This document shows, piece by piece, positions 43,868 through 53,324 of a DNA stretch of 64,000 nucleotides (position 1 is the stretch's first letter; each line of letters opens with the position of its first letter). The notes under the pieces were generated by a model that worked only from the letters and a program-made list of their open reading frames with translations, did no database searches and had not been told where the DNA came from. The translations under genes were made by a program, and so were the position numbers. Origin of the DNA: Thioclava sediminum (GTDB taxonomy: Bacteria; Pseudomonadota; Alphaproteobacteria; Rhodobacterales; Rhodobacteraceae); assembly GCF_002020355.1 (NCBI RefSeq), contig NZ_MPZV01000003.1, forward strand, positions 1-64,000, in the 5' to 3' direction.

Positions 43868-46074
43868 TTGAAGGAAAGCTGCAGCGCGTGGCTCTCATAG
43901 TCGCTCGAGAAGGTCCCCGAGATCCCGGCATGCAGGCTGGAGGAGAACGTCCCGGTCTGGCCGAGCGGCACGTCGATCCCGACATCCGCCGTCACCCAGT
44001 TCATGTCGAAGCCATCGACCGGGGTTGCGCTGGAGGGCAGCCCGACGAAAGCGGTCTGAACGAGCTGATCGTCGCCGCTGACCTTGTTGTACTTGATCGC
44101 ACCGGACAGGGTCGGGGCCTGTGCGCTCGAAGACAGCGCATATTGGCCACGCATCCCGGCGGAGGCGACGGTCACGGTGCCGGATTGATCCCCGACGGAC
44201 AGGTTCCACGCGCCCGCGCCGGTCTCGTCGAAGCCGTCCACCGAGAGGTGATACATTTCGAGCGAACCCGTCGGGCCGAAGCGAAGAAGATCTTGGCCGA
44301 ACATGTACTCGGCATCGATCGCGCCGAAGACCTGATGGCCATCCGTGCTCGCCCGTGCGGTCGATCCCATGACATTGCGGCTCATGTCGTAGGAAAGATC
44401 CTGATAGCCGATCACGAACTGCGCCGCGCCGCCATTGCCGAAGGCCGTTCGCACGAAGCCACCGACGAAGCCGCCGGAGCCATCGATGCTGCCGCGGCTC
44501 TGATCGGCGTCGGAGGTGCCGTCCGAGTAGCCGCCGAAGAGGCCGACCGAGACTTGATTGCCGATGAATTTCTCGCCGCCCAGCATCATGTAATGCGATT
44601 TGACGTCGTAGCCGATCGCATTGGTGGTGCGGTCGTAATTGGCTTTCTGCGCCCCCGCCGAGACGAAGGCATAGGTGTCGTCGCCGATCTTCCACGAGGT
44701 CGGCCCGCCCATCGTCGAAAGCGTGACCGATCCGTTCTGCGTCTGCGCAACCGGACGACCGATCCCTTTCGTGATGTTCTGCCCGAACTCGAAGCCGACA
44801 GCGCCAAAGGCGGGCAGGAAGCTGTAGCCCGTCGTCTCAAGCATGTCGTTGCGCGCGACCGGATCCGTGATCGCCATGATGTCGCTGATCGCGCTCTGAT
44901 AGGTCCCTGCGTTCCCGATATCCAGATAGGGGATATTGGCGGCCGCATCTAGACGCCCGGCGGTCGCGAACTGGTAGGGGGTCGCGGTCTGCTCGACGAT
45001 CGGCGCGAAGATCGGCGCGATGCGCATCGTGACATTGTTGCCCGCGACATCGCCGAGATCGATGATGTAGTTCAGGTTGAGGTTGCGAAGATCCTCGACC
45101 ACGTCCTGCGTGTAGAGGCCATTGGCCTGCATCGCCGCGACGATATCGGCGGGCACGGCGCCGCCGCCGGTATAGCCGAGATCCGCGACCGTCACGCCCA
45201 GCGAGTCGGCCATCGCCTGCAGCTTGTCATCCAGATAGGTCGAGCTGTCGACGCCCAGATTGCCGTATTGCCACTGGCCGGCGCTCAGGTTGTACCACGC
45301 GATAAGCTGGGCCTCGTCCGAGGCGACGGCCGTGCCGGTCGCGTCCCAGAAGATCGCTTTCGGCAGCATGCTGTTGTCGATCAGCGAGTTTCCGAAATAG
45401 GTGGCCAGAACGCTGTTCGACAGGTTCGTCGCGTCGAGCGTGTTGGCGTTGTTCGCAATGGTCATCTCGGCGGAGGTGCTGTCGAAGAAGCCGATGCCTG
45501 CCTCTTCCTGACCGCCATCGCCGAAGAGCCCGTCGGGCAGGTTGAACTTCGAGATGTAATCGGGATCGAAGAGTGCCGCGGTCTGGGGATCGCTCGGGTC
45601 GAAGGGGGTGAAGCTGTCACCCGAGCCGGTACCGAGCTGCACCTTGAAGGCCAGAATGCGGGCGCCGGTGAGGTTCGAGGTCTTGCCGTAGGTGTAGTAT
45701 TCCGTAATGCCGCCGCTCGATTGGGTCGAGAGCATGATATCCATCGGCGTCGGGCCGGTCAGCTGCGTCTTCACCCGTTTGCCCGAGCCGGGAGGGGCCG
45801 TGCAGGTGAAATCCGGCGTGTTCGCCATCAGGCAGTTGGTGATATCCTTCGGATTGTTCGTGTTGGGAAAGTCGGCGTTGACCTCGCCCGTGACGGCCTT
45901 GAGGCCGGGCGGCTGCACGCCTTCCGCGGGATCGGAGAAGATGAGGCCATCGCCGGTCACGCTGATGACGGGGGCGTCATCAAATGTGCCCGACCAGGCC
46001 GGATTCCCGAGGCACAGTAGCAAAGCAGCGGGCGCTACGGTGCGTTTCAAATTGGTGAGTAGTGTATTCGACAT
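43855..46074 (-). CDS. autotransporter-domain protein with choice-of-anchor F region
   Basis: The 739-residue protein has a signal peptide (about residues 1-28), a choice-of-anchor F-type passenger region (about 30-400, with TPMDIMLSTQSSGGITEYYTYG), and a C-terminal autotransporter beta barrel (about 460-739) ending in LQLSFNAKF. The terminal Phe is the BAM recognition residue. It is presumably displayed at the cell surface; the passenger ligand is unknown. Orphan gene with hairpin downstream. Confidence 0.85.
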   Translation of the reverse strand: MSNTLLTNLKRTVAPAALLLCLGNPAWSGTFDDAPVISVTGDGLIFSDPAEGVQPPGLKAVTGEVNADFPNTNNPKDITNCLMANTPDFTCTAPPGSGKRVKTQLTGPTPMDIMLSTQSSGGITEYYTYGKTSNLTGARILAFKVQLGTGSGDSFTPFDPSDPQTAALFDPDYISKFNLPDGLFGDGGQEEAGIGFFDSTSAEMTIANNANTLDATNLSNSVLATYFGNSLIDNSMLPKAIFWDATGTAVASDEAQLIAWYNLSAGQWQYGNLGVDSSTYLDDKLQAMADSLGVTVADLGYTGGGAVPADIVAAMQANGLYTQDVVEDLRNLNLNYIIDLGDVAGNNVTMRIAPIFAPIVEQTATPYQFATAGRLDAAANIPYLDIGNAGTYQSAISDIMAITDPVARNDMLETTGYSFLPAFGAVGFEFGQNITKGIGRPVAQTQNGSVTLSTMGGPTSWKIGDDTYAFVSAGAQKANYDRTTNAIGYDVKSHYMMLGGEKFIGNQVSVGLFGGYSDGTSDADQSRGSIDGSGGFVGGFVRTAFGNGGAAQFVIGYQDLSYDMSRNVMGSTARASTDGHQVFGAIDAEYMFGQDLLRFGPTGSLEMYHLSVDGFDETGAGAWNLSVGDQSGTVTVASAGMRGQYALSSSAQAPTLSGAIKYNKVSGDDQLVQTAFVGLPSSATPVDGFDMNWVTADVGIDVPLGQTGTFSSSLHAGISGTFSSDYESHALQLSFNAKF

Positions 46075-46431
46075 TCTTTGTCCCCATTCCCCAAGGCAAA
46101 CGCTACGACAAGAAATCGTACGTCAATCGAGCCACTCTTTACGTAATTGAACTGACAACCTGTCCGTGCGTTTGCCTCGGCGCGTTTCAGAAGTTCCCTC
46201 GCACGGACTTCACTCACCGCGCTAAGCTTCCGCCCGGAAGCTTTCTTTGATTTGCATCAATGATTTGGTGGGGTGTTCGGGGTGTTGCGGAAAAGAAACG
46301 GGGTGGATGTTGCTTTTGCTTTTCCGCCTATGAATAGCCTTGAGAAGGGGCTGCGGTTTGCAGCCCGAAAACGGCCTTGAAAGCACAGGGGGGCGCTGAG
46401 ATTTGCCGTCCGCCCTGAGCGCGGTTTCGTG
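46075..46431. other. intergenic region upstream of the autotransporter
   Basis: About 360 bp that hold the autotransporter promoter and the 3' end of the amide operon. No gene or strong repeat is visible; the base composition is less GC-rich than the flanks. Confidence 0.5.
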
Positions 46432-48255
46432 TTATTCAGCCGCCGTCTCGATCGGCATCGCGGGCAGGTCGCTATCCGCCACGAGATGTCCGTCTCCGAG
46501 ATTGCGCAGCATCAGGCGCTGCGGACCCGTGCCCAGCTTGTAGACCGGGCTCGGCACCTCGCCGGACAGGCGCGGGGTGGGTTCGCGGACCTTGTCGGGA
46601 TCGGGGATCGGCACGGCCGCCATCAGGCGCTTCGTGTAGGGGTGCTGCGGCGATCCGAAAATCTGCGCGCGCGTGCCCATCTCCACGATCTGGCCCATAT
46701 ACATCACCGCGATCCGGTCCGAGATATTCTCGACCACCGCCATGTCGTGGCTGATGAACAGATAGGCGATGCCGAATTCGCGTTTGAGCGCTTCGAGCAG
46801 GTCCAGCACCCGCGCCTGCACCGACACATCCAGCGCCGAGACGCTCTCATCCGCGATGATCAGTTTCGGTTGCAGCGCCAGCGCGCGGGCGATGCAGATT
46901 CGCTGACGCTGGCCGCCCGAGAACTCATGCGGATAGCGGTCGAGCTGATCGCGGGTGAGGCCGACGCGCTCGAACAGGCCCGCGACTTTCTCGCGTTGCT
47001 CCTCGGGCGTGCCGATGCCGTGGATCACCAGCGGCTCGGCCACCAGATCGCCCACGCGCATCCGCGGATCGAGCGCGGCCATCGGGTCCTGGAACACGAT
47101 CTGGACGTCGCGGCGCATCTCTTTCATCTTCGCGCCGCTCAGCCCGCCCATCGTGTGGCCTGCGACCTCGATGCGGCCCTGATGCGGCACGAGACCGGTC
47201 AGCGCTTTCGCGATGGTGGATTTGCCGCAGCCGCTTTCGCCGACGAGCGAGAAGGTCTCGCCCTCCATTATGTCGAAGCTGACGCCCTCGACCGCGTGGA
47301 CGCGATGGGTGACCTGCGACAGGATCCCGCCGCGAATGTCGAAATGCACCTTCACATCGCGCAGCCGCGCCACGGGTTTCGCATCCGGGGACGCGCCCGC
47401 AGCGCCGCTGCCGTCGCCCATGCGCGGAACGGCAGCCAGAAGATCCTGCGTATAGGCCTCGCGCGGGGCGGTGAAAATCTGCGAGACAGCGCCCGTCTCG
47501 ACCGCCTGACCCTGTTTCATGACGATGACGCGCTCGGCCATCTCGGCCACCACGCCCATGTCATGGGTGATCAGGATAATTGCGGTGCCCATCTCGCTTT
47601 GCAGATCGCGCAGCAGGTCGAGCACCTCGCGTTGCACCGTCACATCGAGCGCGGTGGTCGGCTCGTCGGCGATCAGCACGTCGGGGCGCAGCGCCAATGC
47701 CATCGCGATCATTACGCGCTGCCGCATGCCGCCGGACAGCTCGTGCGGATATTGGGTCATCCGGCGCTCGGGTTCGGAGATGCGCACGCGGCGCAGCGCC
47801 TCGAGCGCGCGGGCGCGGGCCTCGCGTTTCGAGACCGGCTCATGCGCGCGGATCGCCTCGGAGAGTTGCAGGCCGATGCTCAGCACCGGGTTGAGCGACG
47901 TCATCGGCTCCTGAAAGATCATCGCGATACGGTTGCCGCGCATCGCGCGCATCCGGCTTTCGGGCAGGCGGGTAAGGTCTTCGCCCTGGAAGCGGATCGC
48001 GCCCGAACTGACCCGTAGGGCAGGGGGCGGCAACAGCCCCATGATCGCCAGAGAGGTCAGCGACTTGCCCGAGCCGCTCTCGCCCGCGATGGCGATGGTC
48101 TCGCCGCGAGCCAGCGTGAAGCTCAGATCGCTGACCAGCGCCCGCTCGCGCCCCTCGGAGCGCACCGAGATCGTGAGACCTTCGACGGAGAGCACCGGCT
48201 GGGCGGGCTCCGGGGCCGTGACAGCCCCGGCTTGCGTTTGTTTCATTTCGATCAT
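46432..48255 (-). CDS. fused dipeptide/nickel-type ABC ATPase (DppD-DppF)
   Basis: A 607-residue protein made of two complete ABC ATPases. The first has Walker A GESGSGKS near residue 50 and signature LSGGMRQR; the second has GESGCGKS near residue 350 and FSGGQRQR, each followed by the oligopeptide-type C-terminal extension (PRLSGEVPSP in the second). Fused DppDF/OppDF proteins energise peptide-type importers. The ATG at 48255 overlaps the amidase stop by four bases; a longer frame through the amidase gene is spurious. Confidence 0.92.
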   Translation of the reverse strand: MIEMKQTQAGAVTAPEPAQPVLSVEGLTISVRSEGRERALVSDLSFTLARGETIAIAGESGSGKSLTSLAIMGLLPPPALRVSSGAIRFQGEDLTRLPESRMRAMRGNRIAMIFQEPMTSLNPVLSIGLQLSEAIRAHEPVSKREARARALEALRRVRISEPERRMTQYPHELSGGMRQRVMIAMALALRPDVLIADEPTTALDVTVQREVLDLLRDLQSEMGTAIILITHDMGVVAEMAERVIVMKQGQAVETGAVSQIFTAPREAYTQDLLAAVPRMGDGSGAAGASPDAKPVARLRDVKVHFDIRGGILSQVTHRVHAVEGVSFDIMEGETFSLVGESGCGKSTIAKALTGLVPHQGRIEVAGHTMGGLSGAKMKEMRRDVQIVFQDPMAALDPRMRVGDLVAEPLVIHGIGTPEEQREKVAGLFERVGLTRDQLDRYPHEFSGGQRQRICIARALALQPKLIIADESVSALDVSVQARVLDLLEALKREFGIAYLFISHDMAVVENISDRIAVMYMGQIVEMGTRAQIFGSPQHPYTKRLMAAVPIPDPDKVREPTPRLSGEVPSPVYKLGTGPQRLMLRNLGDGHLVADSDLPAMPIETAAE

Positions 48256-49211
48256 TCGAACACGTTTCTCGGGAAATAGAAGCTGACGACCCAGTTGGGC
48301 ATATCGACGATCTCGGAAATGCGCAGATCGCCACAGGTCGAGACCAGCATATAGGCGTCGACCGCCGACATGCCGCGCTGTGCGCACAGAAGGTCGATCA
48401 TGCCCGAGACCGCATCGCGCGCGCCCGACATCAGGTCGGGGCCGATGCCCGTCGTGACCTCGTAGCCCGCCGTGTCGAGATGGCGCGTGACCGGCCCCGG
48501 CGTGGTGAAGCGCGGGAATTTCAGCGTCTCGTTCTTGATCAGATCGAAGCTGAGCACGCAGTTCATCGGGCTCTCGATCGCGGTGCCGCAGACCTCGCCA
48601 TCGCCTTGGGCGGCGTGGGTGTCGCCCACCGAGAACAGCGCGCCATCGACCTCGACCGGCAGATAGAGCGTGGTGCCCGCCGCCAGATCGCGAATGTCGA
48701 GATTGCCGCCCACGCGGCGCGGGGGCACGATGGAATGCAGGCCTTTTTCGGCCGGGGCGACGCCAATGGTGCCGCAGAACGGCTTGAGGGCGACCTTGCC
48801 TTCGCTGCCCCAAAGCGCCTTGTCGGGCGAGGCCGCATCGTATTTCCAGATCGTCAGCGCCGGATCTTCGAATTGATCCGCCAGCAGGCCGAATCCCGGG
48901 ATATTCGCGGTCCAGCCCCAGGCGGAGCCTTCCTGCTCGCGCGGGGTGAAGCTGTCGATGGTGACCTTGAGCACGTCACCGGGCTTCGCCCCTTCGACAT
49001 AGATCGGCCCGGAGACCGGGTTGATCTTGCCGAAATCGAGCGTCTTGACGTCTTCCACGGTCGAGGACGGCCCGAGCTGTCCGGCCGAGCTGTCGTGGCA
49101 GTGGAATTCGATGGTCGATCCCGGGGCCACCGTCTCGGCCGGGACAAACGAGTTGTCCCAGCCGAAATGGTGCTGTGCGCCATGGATCGTATAGTCACAG
49201 GCTTTGCACAT
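48252..49211 (-). CDS. acetamidase/formamidase family amidase
   Basis: The 319-residue enzyme matches the FmdA/AmdA family, which hydrolyses short aliphatic amides to the acid and ammonia. Features are the N-terminal HHFGWDNSF, the GPIYVEGAKPGDVL strand near residue 68, WGWTANIPGFGLL near 98, and VGDTHAAQGDGEVCGTAIE near 195, which carries the likely active-site residues. It lies between the binding protein and ATPase of the transporter and downstream of amiC-amiR, linking uptake, sensing and breakdown of amides. Confidence 0.9.
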   Translation of the reverse strand: MCKACDYTIHGAQHHFGWDNSFVPAETVAPGSTIEFHCHDSSAGQLGPSSTVEDVKTLDFGKINPVSGPIYVEGAKPGDVLKVTIDSFTPREQEGSAWGWTANIPGFGLLADQFEDPALTIWKYDAASPDKALWGSEGKVALKPFCGTIGVAPAEKGLHSIVPPRRVGGNLDIRDLAAGTTLYLPVEVDGALFSVGDTHAAQGDGEVCGTAIESPMNCVLSFDLIKNETLKFPRFTTPGPVTRHLDTAGYEVTTGIGPDLMSGARDAVSGMIDLLCAQRGMSAVDAYMLVSTCGDLRISEIVDMPNWVVSFYFPRNVFE

Positions 49212-49217
49212 GCGCGC

Positions 49218-50858
49218 TTACTCCGTCACGTACACGTAGTCGTAGTTGACCGGGATCGAGACCGGGTCGACATAGAGCGCATCCGCGCCACCCATACGGC
49301 CCGACTTCATGGTGTAGCGGTTCTCGTTGAACACCGGGACCCACGGAGCGTCTTCCATGACCTTCATGTAGACGTCCGACCATTTCTGCAGGCGCTCGTC
49401 CTGCTTGGCCGGATCGGTGATCGAGTCCGCCTCGGTGGCCATCGCGTCGAGTTCCTCGTTGCAATACCACGACCAGTTCCAGCCGCCCTCGACCGCGCCC
49501 GCGCAGCCCAGGATCGGACCGTAGAAGTTGGACGGATCGGGGAAGTCGGCGATCCACGCCATGCCGCCCGACCAGATCATCGGCGCGGTTTTCGGCGTGC
49601 CGCCCGCCTCGATGACGTTGGCCTGCGCCAGCGCCTTGATGTCGACCTTCACGCCGATCTGCGACAGGTCCTGCTGGATCGCCTGCGCGATACGCGGGTT
49701 CGGATCGGTGTTCATCACGTAGAGCTCGGTCTCGAACCCGTCGGGATAGCCCGCATCCGCGAGCATCTGCTTGGCCTTTTCCTGATCGAAGGGATAGCCC
49801 TCGTAATCCTTGGTATAGCCCGGCATCGACGGCGGCAGCGGCTGGTTCGCGGGCGTGGCGCGACCGTTGATCATCTGAACGATGCGGTCCTTGTTGATCG
49901 CCATGTTCATCGCCTGACGCACCTCGACCTTGTCGAAGGGCTCCATCTGGACGTTGAGCGTGATGTAGCCGGTATGCAGCTGGCCGCCCACGACGACCCG
50001 CTTGGCCTCGTCGGGATTGTCCATCACCTCGTTGAACTTCGCCGGCGGGATGCCGTCGCCGGGCACGTCCACCTCACCCTGCTGCAGCCGCAGCAGCGCC
50101 ACGATCGGCTCCTGACCGACTTCGAAGGTGATGCTATCGAGATAGGGCACGCCCGACCGCCAGTAGTCGGCGTTCTTCTGGAACACGAGCTGCTGACCGA
50201 TGGTCCAGTCAGACAGCTTGAACGCGCCGGTGCCGACGGGATGCTTGCCGAAATCGGTGCCGTATTCGTCGACCGCTTCCTTCGGCACGACCGAGGCGAA
50301 GTTCAGCGCCATCACGTGCAGGAAGGTCGCATCGGGGCGCGAAAGCTCGATCTTGACGGTGTAGGGATCGACGACGGTCACGCCTTCGAGGCTGGTGGCG
50401 GACCCGTCCGCCATCGCGTCATAGCCCTTGATCGAGCCGAAGAAGCCGGCGCCGGGCGACTGGGTCGCGGGGGTGGTGACGCGGTCGAGCGAGTATTTCA
50501 CGTCTTCGGCCGTCATCTCGCGACCGTTGTGGAATTTCACGCCCTTGCGCAGCTTGAAGGTGAAGGTCGTACCGTCGTCGGAAATCTCGTAGCTCTCGGC
50601 AAGACCCGGGCGCAGTTCGGTGGTGCCGGGGACGTAATCCATCAGACCGTCGAAGACGGATTTGATCATCGACCAGTTCTGCCAGTCATAGCCGATCGCC
50701 GGATCGAGCGTGGCCACATCGTCCTTGTAGGTCACGATGATATTGCCGCCGGGCTTGGCGTTCGGATCGGGCTGGTAGTCCTGCGCCGAGGCGAAGCTGG
50801 CAAGACCCAGCGAGAGCGACAGTGCGCTGGTGGCAAGGATGTTTTTCATCAGGCTCAT
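49218..50858 (-). CDS. peptide/amide-type ABC transporter substrate-binding protein
   Basis: A 546-residue SBP_bac_5 protein with a signal peptide (ending ASA near residue 25). Family motifs are LRPGLAESYEISDDGTTFTF near residue 68, LRKGVKFHNGREMTAEDV near 90, and the late PWVPVFNENRYT. Such proteins bind dipeptides, nickel or other small solutes; here a short amide or amide-bearing peptide is likely from context. The start at 50858 has GGAG upstream; 50849 is an alternative. Confidence 0.92.
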   Translation of the reverse strand: MSLMKNILATSALSLSLGLASFASAQDYQPDPNAKPGGNIIVTYKDDVATLDPAIGYDWQNWSMIKSVFDGLMDYVPGTTELRPGLAESYEISDDGTTFTFKLRKGVKFHNGREMTAEDVKYSLDRVTTPATQSPGAGFFGSIKGYDAMADGSATSLEGVTVVDPYTVKIELSRPDATFLHVMALNFASVVPKEAVDEYGTDFGKHPVGTGAFKLSDWTIGQQLVFQKNADYWRSGVPYLDSITFEVGQEPIVALLRLQQGEVDVPGDGIPPAKFNEVMDNPDEAKRVVVGGQLHTGYITLNVQMEPFDKVEVRQAMNMAINKDRIVQMINGRATPANQPLPPSMPGYTKDYEGYPFDQEKAKQMLADAGYPDGFETELYVMNTDPNPRIAQAIQQDLSQIGVKVDIKALAQANVIEAGGTPKTAPMIWSGGMAWIADFPDPSNFYGPILGCAGAVEGGWNWSWYCNEELDAMATEADSITDPAKQDERLQKWSDVYMKVMEDAPWVPVFNENRYTMKSGRMGGADALYVDPVSIPVNYDYVYVTE

Positions 50859-50930
50859 TTGAGGTGTTCTCCGTCAGTTGGACTTTTCTTTTGGTTCGCT
50901 CCCCGGTTGGCCCGGGGTATCTGATTGCGA

Positions 50931-51851
50931 TCAGCGCAGCTTGATGCGCGGATCGATGAAGGGGGTGATCAGGTCGGCCAGCAGGTTGCCCAGCACGATC
51001 GCGCAGGCGGACACGAGCGTGACGCCCATGATGATCGGGATGTCGACGCGCTGGATCGCCTGCCAGGCGAGCTGCCCGATACCGGGCCAGCCGAAGACGC
51101 TTTCCACGACGACGATGCCCGACATGAAGATGCCGATATCGATCCCGATCATCGCGATGATCGGCAGGATGGCGTTGGGCATCGCGTGCAGCGCCAGCAC
51201 CCGGAAGCGGCGCAGCCCCTTGGCGCGTGCGGTGCGGATATAATCCGAGCGCAGCACGTCGATCATGCTCGAGCGCATCATCCGGCTGTACCAGCCCGAG
51301 CCCATGATCCCGAGCGTGAGCGCAGGCAGCACGAGGTTCGAGAAGCTGCCGTAGCCGCCGATCGGGAACCAGCTCAGCTTGACCGCGAAGACATAGAGCA
51401 GAAGCAGACCGACCACGAATTGCGGCGCCGAAACCGCAACGAAAGAGGTGATCATCAGCGACTGGTCGAGCGCGCCGCCGCGCCGGATCGCGGCGACGAT
51501 CCCCAGCGTGAGCCCCATGATCAGCTCGGCCACGATCGCGCCCAGCATCAGAAGAAGCGTCGCGGGCAGACGCGCGGCAATCAGGGTCGCGACTTCGGTC
51601 TTCTGCAGGTAGCTGCGGCCCATATCGCCTTGGACCAGCCCGGTCAGATAGTGCCAGTATTGCACGATGAAGGGCTGATCGAGGCCAAGCTGGTGGCGGA
51701 TATTGGCCACCGTCTCGGGCGTGGCCGAGCGGCCCGCGATCTGGCGCACCGGGTCGGCCGGCAGCACGAAAAGCAGGAAGAAGGTGATGAAGGACACGCC
51801 CAGCAGGATCAAGGCGGCCTGGATCAGGCGGCGGATCAGATAGGCCAGCAT
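50931..51851 (-). CDS. peptide-type ABC transporter permease (DppB-like)
   Basis: A 306-residue permease with six helices, the DppB N-terminal signature (YLIRRLIQAALILLGVSFI) and the EAA loop RTARAKGLRRFRVLALHAMPN near residue 228. The ATG at 51851 overlaps the DppC-like stop by one base (TGATG); a GTG at 51854 is also possible. Confidence 0.92.
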   Translation of the reverse strand: MLAYLIRRLIQAALILLGVSFITFFLLFVLPADPVRQIAGRSATPETVANIRHQLGLDQPFIVQYWHYLTGLVQGDMGRSYLQKTEVATLIAARLPATLLLMLGAIVAELIMGLTLGIVAAIRRGGALDQSLMITSFVAVSAPQFVVGLLLLYVFAVKLSWFPIGGYGSFSNLVLPALTLGIMGSGWYSRMMRSSMIDVLRSDYIRTARAKGLRRFRVLALHAMPNAILPIIAMIGIDIGIFMSGIVVVESVFGWPGIGQLAWQAIQRVDIPIIMGVTLVSACAIVLGNLLADLITPFIDPRIKLR

Positions 51852-52738
51852 CACTCACGCCCTCTCTGCGTCGGGTCGAGCACGTCGCGCAGCGCGTCGC
51901 CCACGAGGTTGAAGGACAGCGCCAGCAGCAAGATCGCGGCGCCCGGGATGAAGACGAGCCAAGGGGCCGCCTGGAAATAGGTCTGGTTCTCGAAGATGAT
52001 GTTGCCCCAGCTTGGCGTCGGCGGCTGAACACCCACGCCGAGATAGGACAGCGTCGCCTCCAGCAGCACCGTGGTCGAAATCCCCAGCGTGCCCCAGACG
52101 ATGATCATCGGCACAAGATGCGGCAGGATGTGGCGGAACAGGATGCGCAGCGTACCTGCGCCAAGCGTGCGCTCGGCGGCGACGAATTCGCGCTCGGCCA
52201 GCGCGGAAGTCTCGGTGAAGACCACGCGGGCCGTCTGCACCCAGTTCACCAGCGCGATCACCATCGCGACGATCCACAGCGACGGCGTGAAGATCGCCGC
52301 AAGACAGATCGCCAGCAGAAGCGCCGGGAAGGCCATCATCAGATCGGTGAAGCGCATCAGCACCGCGCCGATCCAGCCGCGGAAATAGCCCGCGGTGACG
52401 CCGATCAGCGTGCCGATGATCAGCGCGAGGCCATTCGCGACCACGCCGATGATCAGCGAGGTCCGCGCACCGTACAGGATGCGCGAGAACAGGTCGCGGC
52501 CCAGCAGGTCGGTGCCCAGCCAGAACTTTTCACCCGGCGGCATGGGCGAGCCTTCCAGCGTCAGCCCGTCGAACATCTGCTCCTGCGGCTCGAAAGGGGC
52601 GATCCACGGCGCGAAAATCGCACCGAGCGTCACGATCGCGATGATCGCGAAGCCCAGCAGCGCGAGCTTGCGGCGCATCAGGCGGCGCAAGGCGCTTTGC
52701 GGTCGGGCCGGTCCCTCAGCCAAGGTCGCGTCGGTCAT
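51851..52738 (-). CDS. peptide-type ABC transporter permease (DppC-like)
   Basis: A 295-residue permease with an N-terminal OppC_N helix, the WLGTDLLGRDLFSRILYGAR motif near residue 76 and the EAA loop around AAERTLGAGTLRILFRHILPH near residue 185. The ATG at 52738 has AGGAAG 5 bases upstream; ATG 52759 lies inside amiR. The start overlaps amiR by 23 bp. Confidence 0.9.
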   Translation of the reverse strand: MTDATLAEGPARPQSALRRLMRRKLALLGFAIIAIVTLGAIFAPWIAPFEPQEQMFDGLTLEGSPMPPGEKFWLGTDLLGRDLFSRILYGARTSLIIGVVANGLALIIGTLIGVTAGYFRGWIGAVLMRFTDLMMAFPALLLAICLAAIFTPSLWIVAMVIALVNWVQTARVVFTETSALAEREFVAAERTLGAGTLRILFRHILPHLVPMIIVWGTLGISTTVLLEATLSYLGVGVQPPTPSWGNIIFENQTYFQAAPWLVFIPGAAILLLALSFNLVGDALRDVLDPTQRGRE

Positions 52739-53324
52739 CACTCTTCCTTTGTTCGTCATGGTTGGCGACGATACGGTGCGCGGCATCTTCGAACGTCACG
52801 CGCCAAGCCATCGCCATCTGGCGCAGCTGGTCATAGGCCTCGGCCTCGCTCTTGCCGCGCGCGGCCAGCAGCGTGACCGCCCGCACCACGGTCTGGCGCT
52901 CATCGAGCCTGCGACGCAGATCCGCGATCTCGCCCGAGAGCTGCGCCCGCGCCTCGAAGGCGAGCTGCGCGATCAGCAGCGCCGAATAGACCCCGCCATC
53001 GCCGACGGGTTTGAGGATCTGCGCATGCGCGCCGGCCTCCAGAGACCATTCGATCCGGCCAGGCGCTTCGGTGCCGATCAAGGCGATCATCGGCATCGGG
53101 CTTTCGCCCGGTTTCCACGGAAATTGCTCGTCATAGCCCTGATCGGCGTCGAAGAAGACAAAATCCCCCGACAGAGCCTCGGCGGGCAGTTCGGGCCAGC
53201 AATGGACGACCGTCAGGCCGATCGCGCGCAATTGCCGCTCGAGCGCCTGCACCGTCGCGTGGGGGCGGTGCAGGATATAGGCGCGCGCGCCGCCGAGATC
53301 GGGGATGCGGATCTTGCGCTTCAT
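52716..53324 (-). CDS. amiR: ANTAR-domain antiterminator (AmiR-like)
   Basis: The 202-residue protein has an N-terminal pseudo-receiver without the usual acidic cluster (residues 10-125), a coiled-coil linker (ADLRRRLDERQTVVRAV), and a C-terminal ANTAR domain (about 135-190) with the conserved spaced Ala residues. AmiR binds leader RNA and prevents termination, and is held inactive by AmiC without amide. The start overlaps the amiC stop by four bases, as in the Pseudomonas amiC-amiR arrangement. Confidence 0.88.
   Translation of the reverse strand: MKRKIRIPDLGGARAYILHRPHATVQALERQLRAIGLTVVHCWPELPAEALSGDFVFFDADQGYDEQFPWKPGESPMPMIALIGTEAPGRIEWSLEAGAHAQILKPVGDGGVYSALLIAQLAFEARAQLSGEIADLRRRLDERQTVVRAVTLLAARGKSEAEAYDQLRQMAMAWRVTFEDAAHRIVANHDEQRKSDDRRDLG

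Noticed and set aside
46429-48018. A 529-codon plus-strand frame opposite the fused ATPase.
   Set aside because: It has the composition of a third-position shadow and no family match.
48480-50924. An 814-codon plus-strand open frame opposite the amidase and binding-protein genes.
   Set aside because: It is antisense to two well-supported genes, shows Arg/His/Asp-rich shadow composition, and has no domain features.
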